Source of the DNA: Clostridia bacterium
GTDB lineage: Bacteria; Bacillota; Clostridia; Oscillospirales; Butyricicoccaceae
Length of the DNA stretch: 42,336 nucleotides
Direction of reading: 5' to 3'
Assembly: GCA_021205365.1 (NCBI GenBank)
Contig: JAJPXP010000038.1
Location: forward strand, 1 to 42,336
Shown: piece after piece, positions 16,021 to 24,545 of the stretch
How the letters are laid out: every line of letters starts with the position of its first letter
Numbering within the stretch: position 1 is the first letter of the stretch
Notes under the pieces: generated by a model
What the model was told of the DNA's origin: nothing
What the model saw: the letters and a program-made list of their open reading frames with translations, nothing else
Databases searched by the model: none
Program-made: the position numbers and the translations under genes

Positions 16021-18135
16021 ATGGAAAATTTCATTGGACAGACACTTGGGGGCCGATATGAGGTCCGTGAAGTGATCGGAACAGGCGGCATGGCTGTTGT
16101 TTATAAAGCATATTGTACTGTTCTGAATCGCTATGTTGCCATTAAGGTTCTCAAAGAAGAATATGTGCAGGATGAGGAATTCCGCAAGCGCTTTTATAAC
16201 GAGGCGCAGGCTGTTGCTAAGCTCTCGCAGAACAATATTGTTTCGATTTATGATGTATGTCATGAGGAGAACAGCCCGGAATACATTGTTATGGAGCTTT
16301 GCGAGGGTGTCACCTTAAAGGATTATCTCCGCAAAAAGCATCATCTCACATGGCAGGAGACGCTTTACTTTGCACAGCAGGTCGCTCGTGCATTGGACCA
16401 TGCACATAGCCGTGGCATTATCCATCAGGATATCAAGCCGCAGAATATTATGCTGCTGCGTGATGGTACGGCAAAGGTGATGGACTTTGGCATTGCAAGC
16501 TTTGCAAACAGCCAGGAGACCCGCAAGGTTTCTTCTGAGGCCATCGGTTCCGTGCATTATATTTCCCCAGAGCAGGCGAAGGGTATCACCGCTGATTTCC
16601 GTACAGACCTGTACTCACTGGGCGTTGTTATGTATGAAATGCTCACCGGCACACTGCCGTTCCGTGGTGAAACTGCGGTTGCCGTTGTGATGCAGCACCT
16701 GAATACAGTTCCGCCGGTACCCAGTTCTATCGTACCGGAAATCCCGCAGGCCATGGATGAGATCGTTATGCATGCAATGTGCGCTAACGCAAGTCAGCGC
16801 TATAGCTCCGCGCTGGATATGTTCCGTGATATGGAGCGCCTGCGTACCAATCCGAATCTGCAGCTGCATTACTCCACACATAACAATGATCTGGATGCAA
16901 CCCGTGCAATTCAGTATGATGCAGAGGATGCGACCCAGTATATGCCGCGCGTAGAAGCTGCGGATGATGAAGATGCAACCCAGTATGTACCACGTACAGA
17001 AGCCGTATCACCTACGGAAAAGCAGCCGGCTTCTGGAAGCAATCGTGTATATAAGCCGGCATACGATGAAGATGACGAGTATGAGCAGGATCAACCTGTG
17101 AAACGTGTCCGCACGAAAAAGAAGAAGGGCGGAGGCGGAAAGATTGTTGTCGGCGTTATCATTGTCGCGCTTCTTGCAGCCATTGCCTATATGGCATCCG
17201 GCCTGCTGGGAAGTGGAGATTCCGACGCAATAGTAGTTGTTCCGAATTTCGTTGGCAAGAACTATGTGGAAGAAATTCAAAACAACAGCGACTATGAAGA
17301 CTTTACCTTCAAGATTGTTGAACAGGAAGACACTTCCGGAGAATATGAAGACGGCGAAGTTATAGAGCAGGATCCGGAAGAGGGAACAGAGGTAAAGGAA
17401 GGCACGAAGATTACTCTGACTATCGCAGATGTAAATGACGGTGATACAGATGTTTCAACCATGGTTCCAGTTCCGTCTATCATCGGAAAGAGCTATGAGG
17501 ATGCACAGAGCGCGTTGCGTGCTGCAGGTCTTACTGCAAAGCGTACAGAACAGAGTTCCGAAACGATTGCAGAAGGCTATGTCATCAGCTGCAATCCGGA
17601 TGTAGGCACTGAGATTGAAACTGGTTCTACGGTGACAGTTGTTGTTTCCACCGGTTCTGCAAACACCAACAAGAGTGTTCCGAACTTAACTGGAATGACA
17701 CAGGAGCAGGCAAAGTCTGCACTGGAAAAGGCAGGCCTGACACTTGGTTCTGTTGAGGAAGAGGAGAGCTCTTCTACTGCAGGCACTGTTATCAGACAGA
17801 CTGTACCGTATGGCACAGAGGTTGCTGCCGGCACTGCAGTTGGTATTACCATTGCCAAGGCGGCGGAAGAACAGACAACTACTGAGCCAGAACAGCCTGA
17901 GGGCTCCGGCACGGCTTCTGTCGATGTTACCAGCTCTTTGATTACCATCCATCTGCCAACAGACCGTGACACTTGTCGTGTCACGGTCTCCGTTGATGGT
18001 TCGACATTGCGCAATGATACAGTTCGTACCAACAATGGTACGACCACCTGCCGTGTTGCCTATAGTGGAACCCATCGCGTTGTTGTAACTGTTGATGGTG
18101 AGTCTATTTATGATAAAGATTTTGATTTTGGTTGA
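16021..18135 (+). CDS. prkC: PASTA-domain Ser/Thr kinase (PrkC/StkP) with HQD instead of HRD
   Basis: A 704-residue membrane kinase that senses muropeptides or lipid II through PASTA domains and phosphorylates cell-wall and translation factors. The kinase domain (about 10-275) has Lys42 (VAIK), Glu61 and DFG (155-157). The catalytic loop reads HQDIKPQN (135-142), so the usual Arg of HRD is Gln136 (codon CAG, 16426-16428). A juxtamembrane stretch carries two copies of DATQY-x-PR-x-EA (303-313 and 318-328). A basic KKKKGGGGK precedes the membrane span (about 374-395). Three PASTA units (about 405-470, 482-545, 552-614) and a Ser/Thr-rich C-terminal beta domain follow. AGGAG precedes ATG 16021. 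Confidence 0.95.
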   Translation: MENFIGQTLGGRYEVREVIGTGGMAVVYKAYCTVLNRYVAIKVLKEEYVQDEEFRKRFYNEAQAVAKLSQNNIVSIYDVCHEENSPEYIVMELCEGVTLKDYLRKKHHLTWQETLYFAQQVARALDHAHSRGIIHQDIKPQNIMLLRDGTAKVMDFGIASFANSQETRKVSSEAIGSVHYISPEQAKGITADFRTDLYSLGVVMYEMLTGTLPFRGETAVAVVMQHLNTVPPVPSSIVPEIPQAMDEIVMHAMCANASQRYSSALDMFRDMERLRTNPNLQLHYSTHNNDLDATRAIQYDAEDATQYMPRVEAADDEDATQYVPRTEAVSPTEKQPASGSNRVYKPAYDEDDEYEQDQPVKRVRTKKKKGGGGKIVVGVIIVALLAAIAYMASGLLGSGDSDAIVVVPNFVGKNYVEEIQNNSDYEDFTFKIVEQEDTSGEYEDGEVIEQDPEEGTEVKEGTKITLTIADVNDGDTDVSTMVPVPSIIGKSYEDAQSALRAAGLTAKRTEQSSETIAEGYVISCNPDVGTEIETGSTVTVVVSTGSANTNKSVPNLTGMTQEQAKSALEKAGLTLGSVEEEESSSTAGTVIRQTVPYGTEVAAGTAVGITIAKAAEEQTTTEPEQPEGSGTASVDVTSSLITIHLPTDRDTCRVTVSVDGSTLRNDTVRTNNGTTTCRVAYSGTHRVVVTVDGESIYDKDFDFG

Positions 18136-18141
18136 TAAGGC

Positions 18142-19029
18142 ATGAAAAAAGAGAATGGAACGATTCTCAAGGGGATCGGCGGGTTTTATTATGTCCGTAC
18201 AGATTCTGGTATTGTAGAATGTAAAGCACGCGGTAAATTCCGCAAATGCGCGGAGAAGCCGGTGATTGGAGACCGTGTTACAATTGAAGTGCAAGAGGAC
18301 GGCACTGGCTATATGATGTCAATTGAACCGAGAAAGAATAAACTGATGCGTCCTGCGGTCTCCAATGTTGACCAGCTTGTTGTGGTTTGCAGCGCAGCTC
18401 CCCCGGTGACGGAGACATTGCTGATTGATAAGGTAACTGCAATTGCAGAATATAAAGAAATGGATACCATTATTGCCATCAATAAATGTGATCTTGACCG
18501 TGGAGACCGGCTGTATGAAATTTACACACAGGCGGGTTTTTCTGTATTCCGTGTCAGTGCACAAACAGGCGAGGGGATTGATGCACTGCGAAACCAGATT
18601 TCTGGTAAGGTTTCTGCATTTGCTGGGAATTCTGGAGTTGGCAAGTCCAGTCTTCTGAATGCCATTGATCCGCAGTTCCAAATGAAAACTGGAACCATTA
18701 GCCCAAAGACAGCACGTGGCCGTCACACAACGCGGCATGTAGAACTGGTAGAGCTATCGGGCGGTGGTTTTATCGCAGATACACCAGGTTTTTCCGCATT
18801 TGATACAGAACGTATGGATCTCATTCTCAAGGATGATTTGCAGTATGCTTTCCGGGAATTTGAACCCTACCTGAACCAGTGTCAGTTTACTGGCTGTGCA
18901 CATGTGAAAGAAAAAGGATGTGTGATTCGTGCTGCTGTCGAAGCAGGAAAAATCGCAAAAGAACGTCACGAAAGCTATTGCCAGCTATATGAGAGTGTAA
19001 AGGATATTAAGGAGTGGAAGCTGAAATGA
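18142..19029 (+). CDS. rsgA: Ribosome small-subunit maturation GTPase RsgA
   Basis: A 295-residue circularly permuted GTPase that checks late 30S assembly. An N-terminal OB fold (about 1-65) is followed by the permuted G motifs: NKCD (114-117, G4), then GNSGVGKSS (162-170, G1) and DTPG (213-216, G3). The C-terminal zinc site is C247, C252, H254 and C260. It starts 6 nt after prkC, the usual clostridial order, and ends in a 4-nt ATGA overlap with thiN. The rpe gene that often sits between rsgA and thiN in Clostridia is absent here. Confidence 0.95.
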   Translation: MKKENGTILKGIGGFYYVRTDSGIVECKARGKFRKCAEKPVIGDRVTIEVQEDGTGYMMSIEPRKNKLMRPAVSNVDQLVVVCSAAPPVTETLLIDKVTAIAEYKEMDTIIAINKCDLDRGDRLYEIYTQAGFSVFRVSAQTGEGIDALRNQISGKVSAFAGNSGVGKSSLLNAIDPQFQMKTGTISPKTARGRHTTRHVELVELSGGGFIADTPGFSAFDTERMDLILKDDLQYAFREFEPYLNQCQFTGCAHVKEKGCVIRAAVEAGKIAKERHESYCQLYESVKDIKEWKLK

Positions 19030-19652
19030 AAGCATTGATTCTTGCATCCGCACCGGAGACAGAATACAATTATGTCAGAGAGCTGGCAAAACAGGCAGAT
19101 TTCATCATCTGTGCCGATGGAGGAACCCGCCATGCTGCTGCATGCGGTATCCAGCCTGATCTGGTAGTCGGTGATTTCGATTCTGGAAAACGTCCGGAAA
19201 CAGATACGGAAATCATCACGCTCAAGCCGGAAAAGGATGACAGCGACCTGATGTGCTGCACAAGGGAAGCTTTGAAACGCGGCGCCGATAGGCTTATCTA
19301 CGCCTGTGCTTCCGGTGGAAGAATCGATCATTTCCTTTCCAACCTGTCTCTGCTGGAATTTTTGTTTGAGCAGGGAAAGGAAGGCGTATTCTGTGACAGC
19401 CGCAACCGTGTAACCTTCCATGGCGGCGGCACAGTCTGCTATGCAGCGGACCCGTCATATCAATATGTCGGTATCATTCCACTGGATGCAGAGCTGCAGG
19501 GTGTCACACTCTGCGGGCTGAAATATCCGCTGACAGATGCTATGGTATCCCGTGCACAGGTCATTACAATTTCCAATGAGGCGATTGCACCAGAGTACAC
19601 AATTTCCATTCGAACCGGACGGGCTCTGATTATTGAGAGCAAAGATAGATAA
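19026..19652 (+). CDS. thiN: Thiamine diphosphokinase
   Basis: A 208-residue enzyme that converts thiamine to thiamine diphosphate using ATP. Typical motifs are DGG (31-33), GDFDS (49-53) and DDSD (71-74), followed by the segment GGRIDHFLSNLSLL that binds thiamine. The C-terminal part is beta-rich. The ATG at 19026 overlaps the rsgA stop (ATGA); AAGGAG at 19009-19014 is 11 nt upstream. A GTG four codons earlier is less likely because it overlaps that ribosome-binding site. Confidence 0.92.
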   Translation: MKALILASAPETEYNYVRELAKQADFIICADGGTRHAAACGIQPDLVVGDFDSGKRPETDTEIITLKPEKDDSDLMCCTREALKRGADRLIYACASGGRIDHFLSNLSLLEFLFEQGKEGVFCDSRNRVTFHGGGTVCYAADPSYQYVGIIPLDAELQGVTLCGLKYPLTDAMVSRAQVITISNEAIAPEYTISIRTGRALIIESKDR

Positions 19653-19673
19653 AAATTCAGGAGGATTATGGAT

Positions 19674-19913
19674 ATGAATGTTTATAAGACAAGAGGTACA
19701 TGTTCCAGAGAAATCCGTTACAGTGTCAAGGATGGCATTGTAGAAGATATTCAGGTTATCGGCGGCTGTGCAGGTAATCTGACTGGTATTTGCCAGCTGA
19801 TTAAGGGTATGCCGGTGGAACAGGTTATTAAGGCATTCAAGGGAGTTGATTGCGGCGGACGCGGAACCTCATGTCCCGATCAGATCGCACGCGCACTGGA
19901 ACAGGCTGAATAA
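19674..19913 (+). CDS. TSCPD-domain protein (TIGR03905 type)
   Basis: A 79-residue protein matching the small TSCPD family, which resembles the C-terminal domain of vitamin B12-dependent ribonucleotide reductases. It includes a Cys at TRGTCS, the GGCAGNLTGI motif and the C-terminal GRGTSCPDQIARAL, which gives the family its name. Function is unknown. ATG 19674 lies 9 nt from AGGAGG (19659-19664), better than ATG 19668 at 3 nt. Last gene of the rlmN unit, followed by a strong terminator. Confidence 0.85.
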   Translation: MNVYKTRGTCSREIRYSVKDGIVEDIQVIGGCAGNLTGICQLIKGMPVEQVIKAFKGVDCGGRGTSCPDQIARALEQAE

Positions 19914-19933
19914 TCCCATTTGATATTCTGCAC

Positions 19934-19965
19934 AAACGGAACTGTATGCACAGTTCCGTTTTTCT
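19934..19965 (+). terminator. Strong intrinsic terminator of the rlmN-thiN unit
   Basis: AAACGGAACTG (19934-19944) pairs perfectly with CAGTTCCGTTT (19951-19961) around TATGCA and is followed by a T-run. It lies 20 nt after the TSCPD gene. Confidence 0.9.
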
Positions 19966-20160
19966 TTGCGCAAAAACTGTTTTGCATGATTTTGCAGGGG
20001 AAAAATTCATTTTTTCAATTTTCGACTTAAAAATGAAATGCAAGTTGCATCTTAGCAAACTGCATTTTGTGCAAAATGACGCGAAAAAACGAAATGAAGG
20101 AATATTTTTGTTCAAAGTATGGAAAATTACGGATATGGCACAAATTGGTCAGGTTTTTTG
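19966..20160. promoter_or_regulatory. AT-rich intergenic region with three TTGCA-type palindromes
   Basis: This non-coding stretch contains three perfect or near-perfect inverted repeats with related cores: GCAAAA-ACTG-TTTTGC (19970-19985), ATGCAA-G-TTGCAT (20038-20050) and CATTTTG-TG-CAAAATG (20063-20078). No gene-like frame with a ribosome-binding site is convincing. The array lies upstream of the aminotransferase promoter, where it could bind a dimeric regulator at several sites. Another possibility is a small RNA. No established motif was recognised. Confidence 0.4.
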
Positions 20161-20189
20161 TTGCAAAAAATTGCTGAAATCTCTATAAT
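20161..20189 (+). promoter_or_regulatory. Promoter of the aminotransferase gene
   Basis: TTGCAA (20161-20166), a 17-bp spacer and TATAAT (20184-20189). The predicted start near 20196 gives a leader of about 84 nt with a small GC hairpin (CGCGGC 20214-20219 with GCCGCG 20228-20233). Confidence 0.7.
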
Positions 20190-20279
20190 ATTTACTGTTG
20201 AACAGAAAAATATCGCGGCATTACGCAGCCGCGGCGGCGAATCACAGCATATGGACTCGCCCGGAAAGGATGATATAGT

Positions 20280-21476
20280 ATGGTTAAACCGATTTCCAAA
20301 ATTGCAGCTGCAATCGCTCCATCCGCCACTCTGGCTATCAGCGCTAAGGCAAAGCAGATGAAGGCTTCCGGCATTGATGTTGTCAACTTCGGCGTAGGTG
20401 AGCCTGACTTTAACACCCCGGAAAATGTAAAGCAAGCTGGTATCAGAGCTATTGAAGAAAATAAGACCAAGTATACCCCGGCAGCAGGCATCATTGAACT
20501 GCGCAAGGCTGTTTGCAAGCGTATGAAGGAAGACCTGGGTCTGGATTATGAGCCGAATCAGGTTGTTGTTGCCTCTGGTGCAAAGCACAGCGTTTACCTT
20601 GCTATTATGGTATGCTGTGATCCGGGTGATGAAGTTGTTGTTGCAGCTCCATACTGGCTGAGCTATGCTGAAATGATCCGTATGGCTGGCGCTGTTCCGG
20701 TAGAGGTCCATGCACAGGCTTCTGCGAACTTTAAGATCACTGCAGAACAGCTGGAAGCTGCTATTACCGATAAGACCAAGATGTTCATGCTGAATTCTCC
20801 GTCTAACCCGACCGGTATGGTTTATACAAGAGAAGAGCTGGAGGCCTTGGCTGCGGTATGTGAGAAGCACGGTATCTATGTTCTGGCTGACGATATTTAC
20901 TGTAATCTGGTCTACGACGGCATTGAGTACACCTCCATCGCATCGGTATCTCCGGCAATGAAGGAGCAGTGCATCGTTGTAAATGGTGTTTCCAAGTCCT
21001 ATTCTATGACGGGCTGGCGTGTAGGCTATACGCTGTCCAATGAAACTGTAGCAAAGGCGATGTCCAGCTATGCCAGCCATTCTACCGGTGCACCGGCTAC
21101 CATGGCACAGTGGGCTGCTGTAGAATCCCTGGAAGGTGAGCAGGATTCTGTTGAACTGATGCGTCAGCAGTTTGAACAGCGCCGCAACCACCTAGTTGAG
21201 CGTATGAACAAGATTGAAGGCGTTTCCTGCATCAAGCCGCAGGGTGCTTTCTATGTCATGATGGATATTTCTGGCTTCATTGGCAAGACCATGTATGGCA
21301 GAGTGATTGAATCTGATCTTGATTTTGCGGATCTGTTCCTGGAAAAGGCACTGGTTGCAACCGTTCCATGTGCTGCATTTGCTGCACCGAACTATCTCCG
21401 CTGGTCCTATGCGACTTCCATGGAAAACATCGACAAGGGCCTGGATCGTCTGGAAAAATTTATTGCAGAGGCTTGA
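20280..21476 (+). CDS. Pyridoxal-phosphate aminotransferase, class I (aspartate aminotransferase type)
   Basis: A 398-residue fold-type I aminotransferase, close to the bacterial aspartate/prephenate aminotransferase subgroup. The cofactor lysine is K239 in SKSYSMTGWRVGY; N176 (SPSNPTG) and D204 (ADDIY) are the other cofactor contacts, and the C-terminal RWSYATS carries the substrate-carboxylate arginine. Probably transfers amino groups between aspartate (or related acids) and 2-oxoglutarate. Own promoter, AAGGATG ribosome-binding site, ATG start. Exact substrate cannot be fixed from sequence. It precedes purB, whose pathway consumes aspartate, a suggestive neighbourhood. Confidence 0.9.
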   Translation: MVKPISKIAAAIAPSATLAISAKAKQMKASGIDVVNFGVGEPDFNTPENVKQAGIRAIEENKTKYTPAAGIIELRKAVCKRMKEDLGLDYEPNQVVVASGAKHSVYLAIMVCCDPGDEVVVAAPYWLSYAEMIRMAGAVPVEVHAQASANFKITAEQLEAAITDKTKMFMLNSPSNPTGMVYTREELEALAAVCEKHGIYVLADDIYCNLVYDGIEYTSIASVSPAMKEQCIVVNGVSKSYSMTGWRVGYTLSNETVAKAMSSYASHSTGAPATMAQWAAVESLEGEQDSVELMRQQFEQRRNHLVERMNKIEGVSCIKPQGAFYVMMDISGFIGKTMYGRVIESDLDFADLFLEKALVATVPCAAFAAPNYLRWSYATSMENIDKGLDRLEKFIAEA

Positions 21477-21502
21477 CAGTAATTCCTTTCGCATAATACA
21501 AT
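21473..21502 (+). promoter_or_regulatory. Candidate promoter for purB overlapping the upstream stop codon
   Basis: TTGACA (21473-21478) overlaps the aminotransferase stop codon; after an 18-bp spacer comes TACAAT (21497-21502). Start near 21509, about 53 nt before purB, with a small hairpin (CGGCG ... CGCCG) in the leader. No terminator precedes it, so readthrough is also possible. Confidence 0.55.
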
Positions 21503-21561
21503 AGACTAATAATGATGTGTCGGCGTCGTTCATAGAAGGCGCCGGGAAAGGAATTTAGTTT

Positions 21562-22992
21562 ATGAGCAACGTATACGAAAGCCCATTTTGTTCCCGTTAC
21601 GCCAGCCCGGAGATGCTGTATGTCTTTTCTCCGGATATGAAGTTTTCTACCTGGCGCCGTCTGTGGGTATCTCTGGCGAAAGCTGAAAAGGAGCTTGGAC
21701 TGCCGATTACCCAGGAACAGATCGATGAAATGGCAGCGAATATCGACAATATCGATTATGAGGTTGCAAAGAAGCGCGAAAAGGAAGTACGTCATGATGT
21801 CATGGCGCATGTTTATACCTTTGGCCAGGTTGCACCGAAGGCTGCAGGTATCATCCATCTGGGTGCTACCAGCGCATATGTTGGCGACAATACCGATATT
21901 ATCCAGATGCAGGAAGGTCTGAAGATCGTCCGCAAAAAGCTGGTTGCAGTAATCCATCGTCTGTCCGATTTTGCACAGCAGTATAAGGATATGCCGACGC
22001 TGGGCTTTACCCATTTCCAGCCGGCGCAGTTGACTACTGTGGGCAAGCGTGCTACACTGTGGATCAATGAGCTGTTGATGGATCTGGATGAACTGGAATT
22101 CCGCATTGCCAATATGCGCATGCTGGGCTCTAAGGGTACTACCGGTACACAGGCAAGCTTCATGGAGCTGTTTGACGGAGACCATGAAAAAATCCGCAAG
22201 ATGGAGCAGATGATTGCAGATGATTTTGGTTTCCCGGGTGTCGTTCCGGTTTCCGGTCAGACATATTCCAGAAAGATTGATGCACAGGTTGTTGCTACGC
22301 TGGGCGGTATCGCGCAGTCCGCAAGTAAGTTCGCAACGGATATGCGACTGTTGCAGCATCTGAAGGAATTGGAAGAGCCGTTTGAAGCACATCAGATCGG
22401 TTCATCTGCAATGCCGTATAAGCGTAACCCGATGCGTTCGGAGCGTATCTGCTCGCTGGCACGCTATGTATTGATTGATACGTTGAATCCGGCTGTTACC
22501 ACTGCTACCCAGTGGTTTGAGCGCACGCTGGATGACTCCGCAAATAAGCGTATTTCTGTGCCGGAAGCATTCCTTGGTATTGATGCGATTTTGAATATTA
22601 TGATCAATATTTCCGAGGGAATTGTAGTTTATCCGAAGTCCATTGAGAAGCGCGTTATGAGCGAACTGCCGTTTATGGCTACTGAAAACATCATGATGAG
22701 CGCCGTTAAGCGCGGCGGCAACCGTCAGGAACTGCATGAACGCATCCGCCAGCATTCCATCACCGCAGGCAAGCGTGTGAAGGAAGAGGGCCTGGATAAC
22801 AACATGGTTGATCTGATTGCTAATGACCCGATATTTGGTCTGACGAAAGAAGAGATTCTGGCAGAAATGGACCCGAAGGCTTATGTTGGTCGCGCTCCGC
22901 AGCAGGTTGAAGATTTTATTGCAAATGATGTTATGCCGCGTATTGAAAAATACCTCGGCGAGGATGACATCAAGGTTGAAATCAACCTTTGA
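21562..22992 (+). CDS. purB: Adenylosuccinate lyase
   Basis: A 476-residue member of the fumarase/aspartase superfamily. It carries out two steps of purine synthesis: release of fumarate from SAICAR and from adenylosuccinate. The signature loop GSSAMPYKRNP lies at about 280-290 and holds the catalytic serine region; the histidine regions HLGATSAYVGDN and GFTHFQPAQ are present. GGAAAGGAA precedes the ATG. No other pur genes lie in the window, so purB is detached from the main purine operon. Confidence 0.95.
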   Translation: MSNVYESPFCSRYASPEMLYVFSPDMKFSTWRRLWVSLAKAEKELGLPITQEQIDEMAANIDNIDYEVAKKREKEVRHDVMAHVYTFGQVAPKAAGIIHLGATSAYVGDNTDIIQMQEGLKIVRKKLVAVIHRLSDFAQQYKDMPTLGFTHFQPAQLTTVGKRATLWINELLMDLDELEFRIANMRMLGSKGTTGTQASFMELFDGDHEKIRKMEQMIADDFGFPGVVPVSGQTYSRKIDAQVVATLGGIAQSASKFATDMRLLQHLKELEEPFEAHQIGSSAMPYKRNPMRSERICSLARYVLIDTLNPAVTTATQWFERTLDDSANKRISVPEAFLGIDAILNIMINISEGIVVYPKSIEKRVMSELPFMATENIMMSAVKRGGNRQELHERIRQHSITAGKRVKEEGLDNNMVDLIANDPIFGLTKEEILAEMDPKAYVGRAPQQVEDFIANDVMPRIEKYLGEDDIKVEINL

Positions 22993-23021
22993 TTCTGATA
23001 TTTCATTGATATAGATTTTTC

Positions 23022-23052
23022 AATACCGCAGAGCACTGCTCTGCGGTATTTT
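23022..23052 (+). terminator. Intrinsic terminator of purB
   Basis: AATACCGCAGAGC (23022-23034) pairs perfectly with GCTCTGCGGTATT (23038-23050) around a 3-nt loop and continues into TT. Thirty nt after the purB stop. Confidence 0.85.
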
Positions 23053-23166
23053 ATCATCTGAAGGCAAAAAACGGGCAGGATGTTGGATAACGATTTTACT
23101 GCAGTCAGATTTCCTGTCTAAAAAAGATAAATCGTGCTATTTTTTGAATAAAATGATTTGATAAAT

Positions 23167-23195
23167 TTGACTTTAATAGTACTATCATATATAAT
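23167..23195 (+). promoter_or_regulatory. Promoter of secDF
   Basis: TTGACT (23167-23172), a 17-bp spacer and TATAAT (23190-23195). Predicted start near 23202, about 29 nt before the secD start. The preceding 23053-23166 holds no gene I can support. Confidence 0.75.
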
Positions 23196-23230
23196 AAATT
23201 TGTTTATTGTCACGTAGGAGGCGAGTGATT

Positions 23231-24541
23231 TTGAAAAAAAGTATCCTGTCCTTTGTTGCTGTGATTGCAGTCATTGCTTTGCTATGCTGCACAGCTGCAT
23301 TTGGACTCAATGTAGGGCCGCTATCGATCGCAAGCGTGCTGGATGAAGAAGATGGCATCCGCCGCGGACTTGATCTGGTCGGTGGTTCTTCGATCACATT
23401 TGAAGCAATTTTGGACGATGATTATGACACTGCCAATCTGACAAGCGATATGGCATCGGTTCAGGCTATGCTGCAGAAGCGCCTTGACTCCCTGGGCTAC
23501 ACCGAGGCTACAGTTGAGTTAGTCGGTGATAACCGTGTCAAGGTAGACATTCCGGCGATTAATGATCCGGCGGAAGCGGTTTCTGTTCTAGGTGCAACCG
23601 CACAGCTGACTTTTGTTGATGCAGACGGTAATGTTGTTTTGGATGGCTCTGGTATCAAGTCTGCAACCTCTGGTTATGGACAGCTTTCCCAGTCCGATAT
23701 GACCAGCCAGCATTATGTCGAAGTTACATTTAACGAAGATGCTGTGGAAAAATGGACGGAAGCTACTAAGGCCGCAGCCAGTGCTGAAGACGGCAGCAAT
23801 TACATCAAGATCATGATGGACGATGAGGTTTTGTCCCAGCCGTCTGTCAGCAGCGAATATGCGGAAACTGGTATTACCGGTGATTCCTGCGTTATTTCCG
23901 GCAGCTTTACCGCTGAAACAGCAAAGACCCTTGCAGAGCAGATCAACATCGGCCAGCTGCCGTTCTCTCTGGATGAAGTCAGCATGAGCTCTGTTGGCCC
24001 GCAGCTGGGTGAAAAGGCACTGTCTACCAGTATCAAGGCAGGCGCTCTGGGCATTCTGCTGGTTATGCTGTTTATGATCCTTTTCTATCGACTGCCGGGC
24101 TTTGTATCCTCGATTGCACTGATTTTCTATACCGCACTGGATTTGGTTATTCTGTCTATTGCACATGTAAACCTGTCCCTGCCGGGTATTGCAGGTATTA
24201 TTTTGTCAATTGGTATGGCGGTTGACGCAAACGTTGTTATTTTCGAACGCATGCGCGATGAACTGAGCAATGGCAAGACCATCCGCGCAGCAATTGATGC
24301 AGGCTTTAACCGTGCATTTTCTGCAATTTTGGACTCCAATATTACCACTTTGATTGCAGCGTTTGTTTTGTACTTTATGGGTACCGGCACCGTCAAGGGC
24401 TTTGCTCTGACATTGGGCATCGGCGTTGTTTTGTCGATGTTCACTGCAGTCACCGTTACAAAGTTCCTCCTCAAGCGCATGGCAGATTTCCGGATTACCA
24501 ATCCAAAGCTGTATGGTGTAAGAAAGAGCAAGGAGGTGTGA
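23231..24541 (+). CDS. secD: Protein translocase subunit SecD
   Basis: A 436-residue SecD, the membrane subunit that uses the proton gradient to pull secreted proteins through SecYEG. An N-terminal span (about 5-25) is followed by the LGLDLVGG-like segment (GLDLVGGSSITFEA), a large extracytoplasmic domain (to about 245) and a block of five spans containing the AVDANVVIFERMRDEL motif. TTG 23231 is 9 nt from AGGAGG (23216-23221); a GTG at 23225 would be only 3 nt away. It is separate from secF, whereas many Firmicutes fuse the two. The gap to secF is 4 nt. Confidence 0.93.
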   Translation: MKKSILSFVAVIAVIALLCCTAAFGLNVGPLSIASVLDEEDGIRRGLDLVGGSSITFEAILDDDYDTANLTSDMASVQAMLQKRLDSLGYTEATVELVGDNRVKVDIPAINDPAEAVSVLGATAQLTFVDADGNVVLDGSGIKSATSGYGQLSQSDMTSQHYVEVTFNEDAVEKWTEATKAAASAEDGSNYIKIMMDDEVLSQPSVSSEYAETGITGDSCVISGSFTAETAKTLAEQINIGQLPFSLDEVSMSSVGPQLGEKALSTSIKAGALGILLVMLFMILFYRLPGFVSSIALIFYTALDLVILSIAHVNLSLPGIAGIILSIGMAVDANVVIFERMRDELSNGKTIRAAIDAGFNRAFSAILDSNITTLIAAFVLYFMGTGTVKGFALTLGIGVVLSMFTAVTVTKFLLKRMADFRITNPKLYGVRKSKEV

Positions 24542-24545
24542 GACG

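Noticed and set aside
20119-20361. Small open frame (80 codons) across the aminotransferase leader
   Set aside because: It overlaps the predicted promoter and the start of the aminotransferase, has no Shine-Dalgarno sequence and no family resemblance.
20127-21191. Long open frame (about 350 codons) on the minus strand opposite the aminotransferase
   Set aside because: It is antisense to a well-supported enzyme, lacks a ribosome-binding site and shows no recognisable domain; such frames arise from the codon bias of the real gene.
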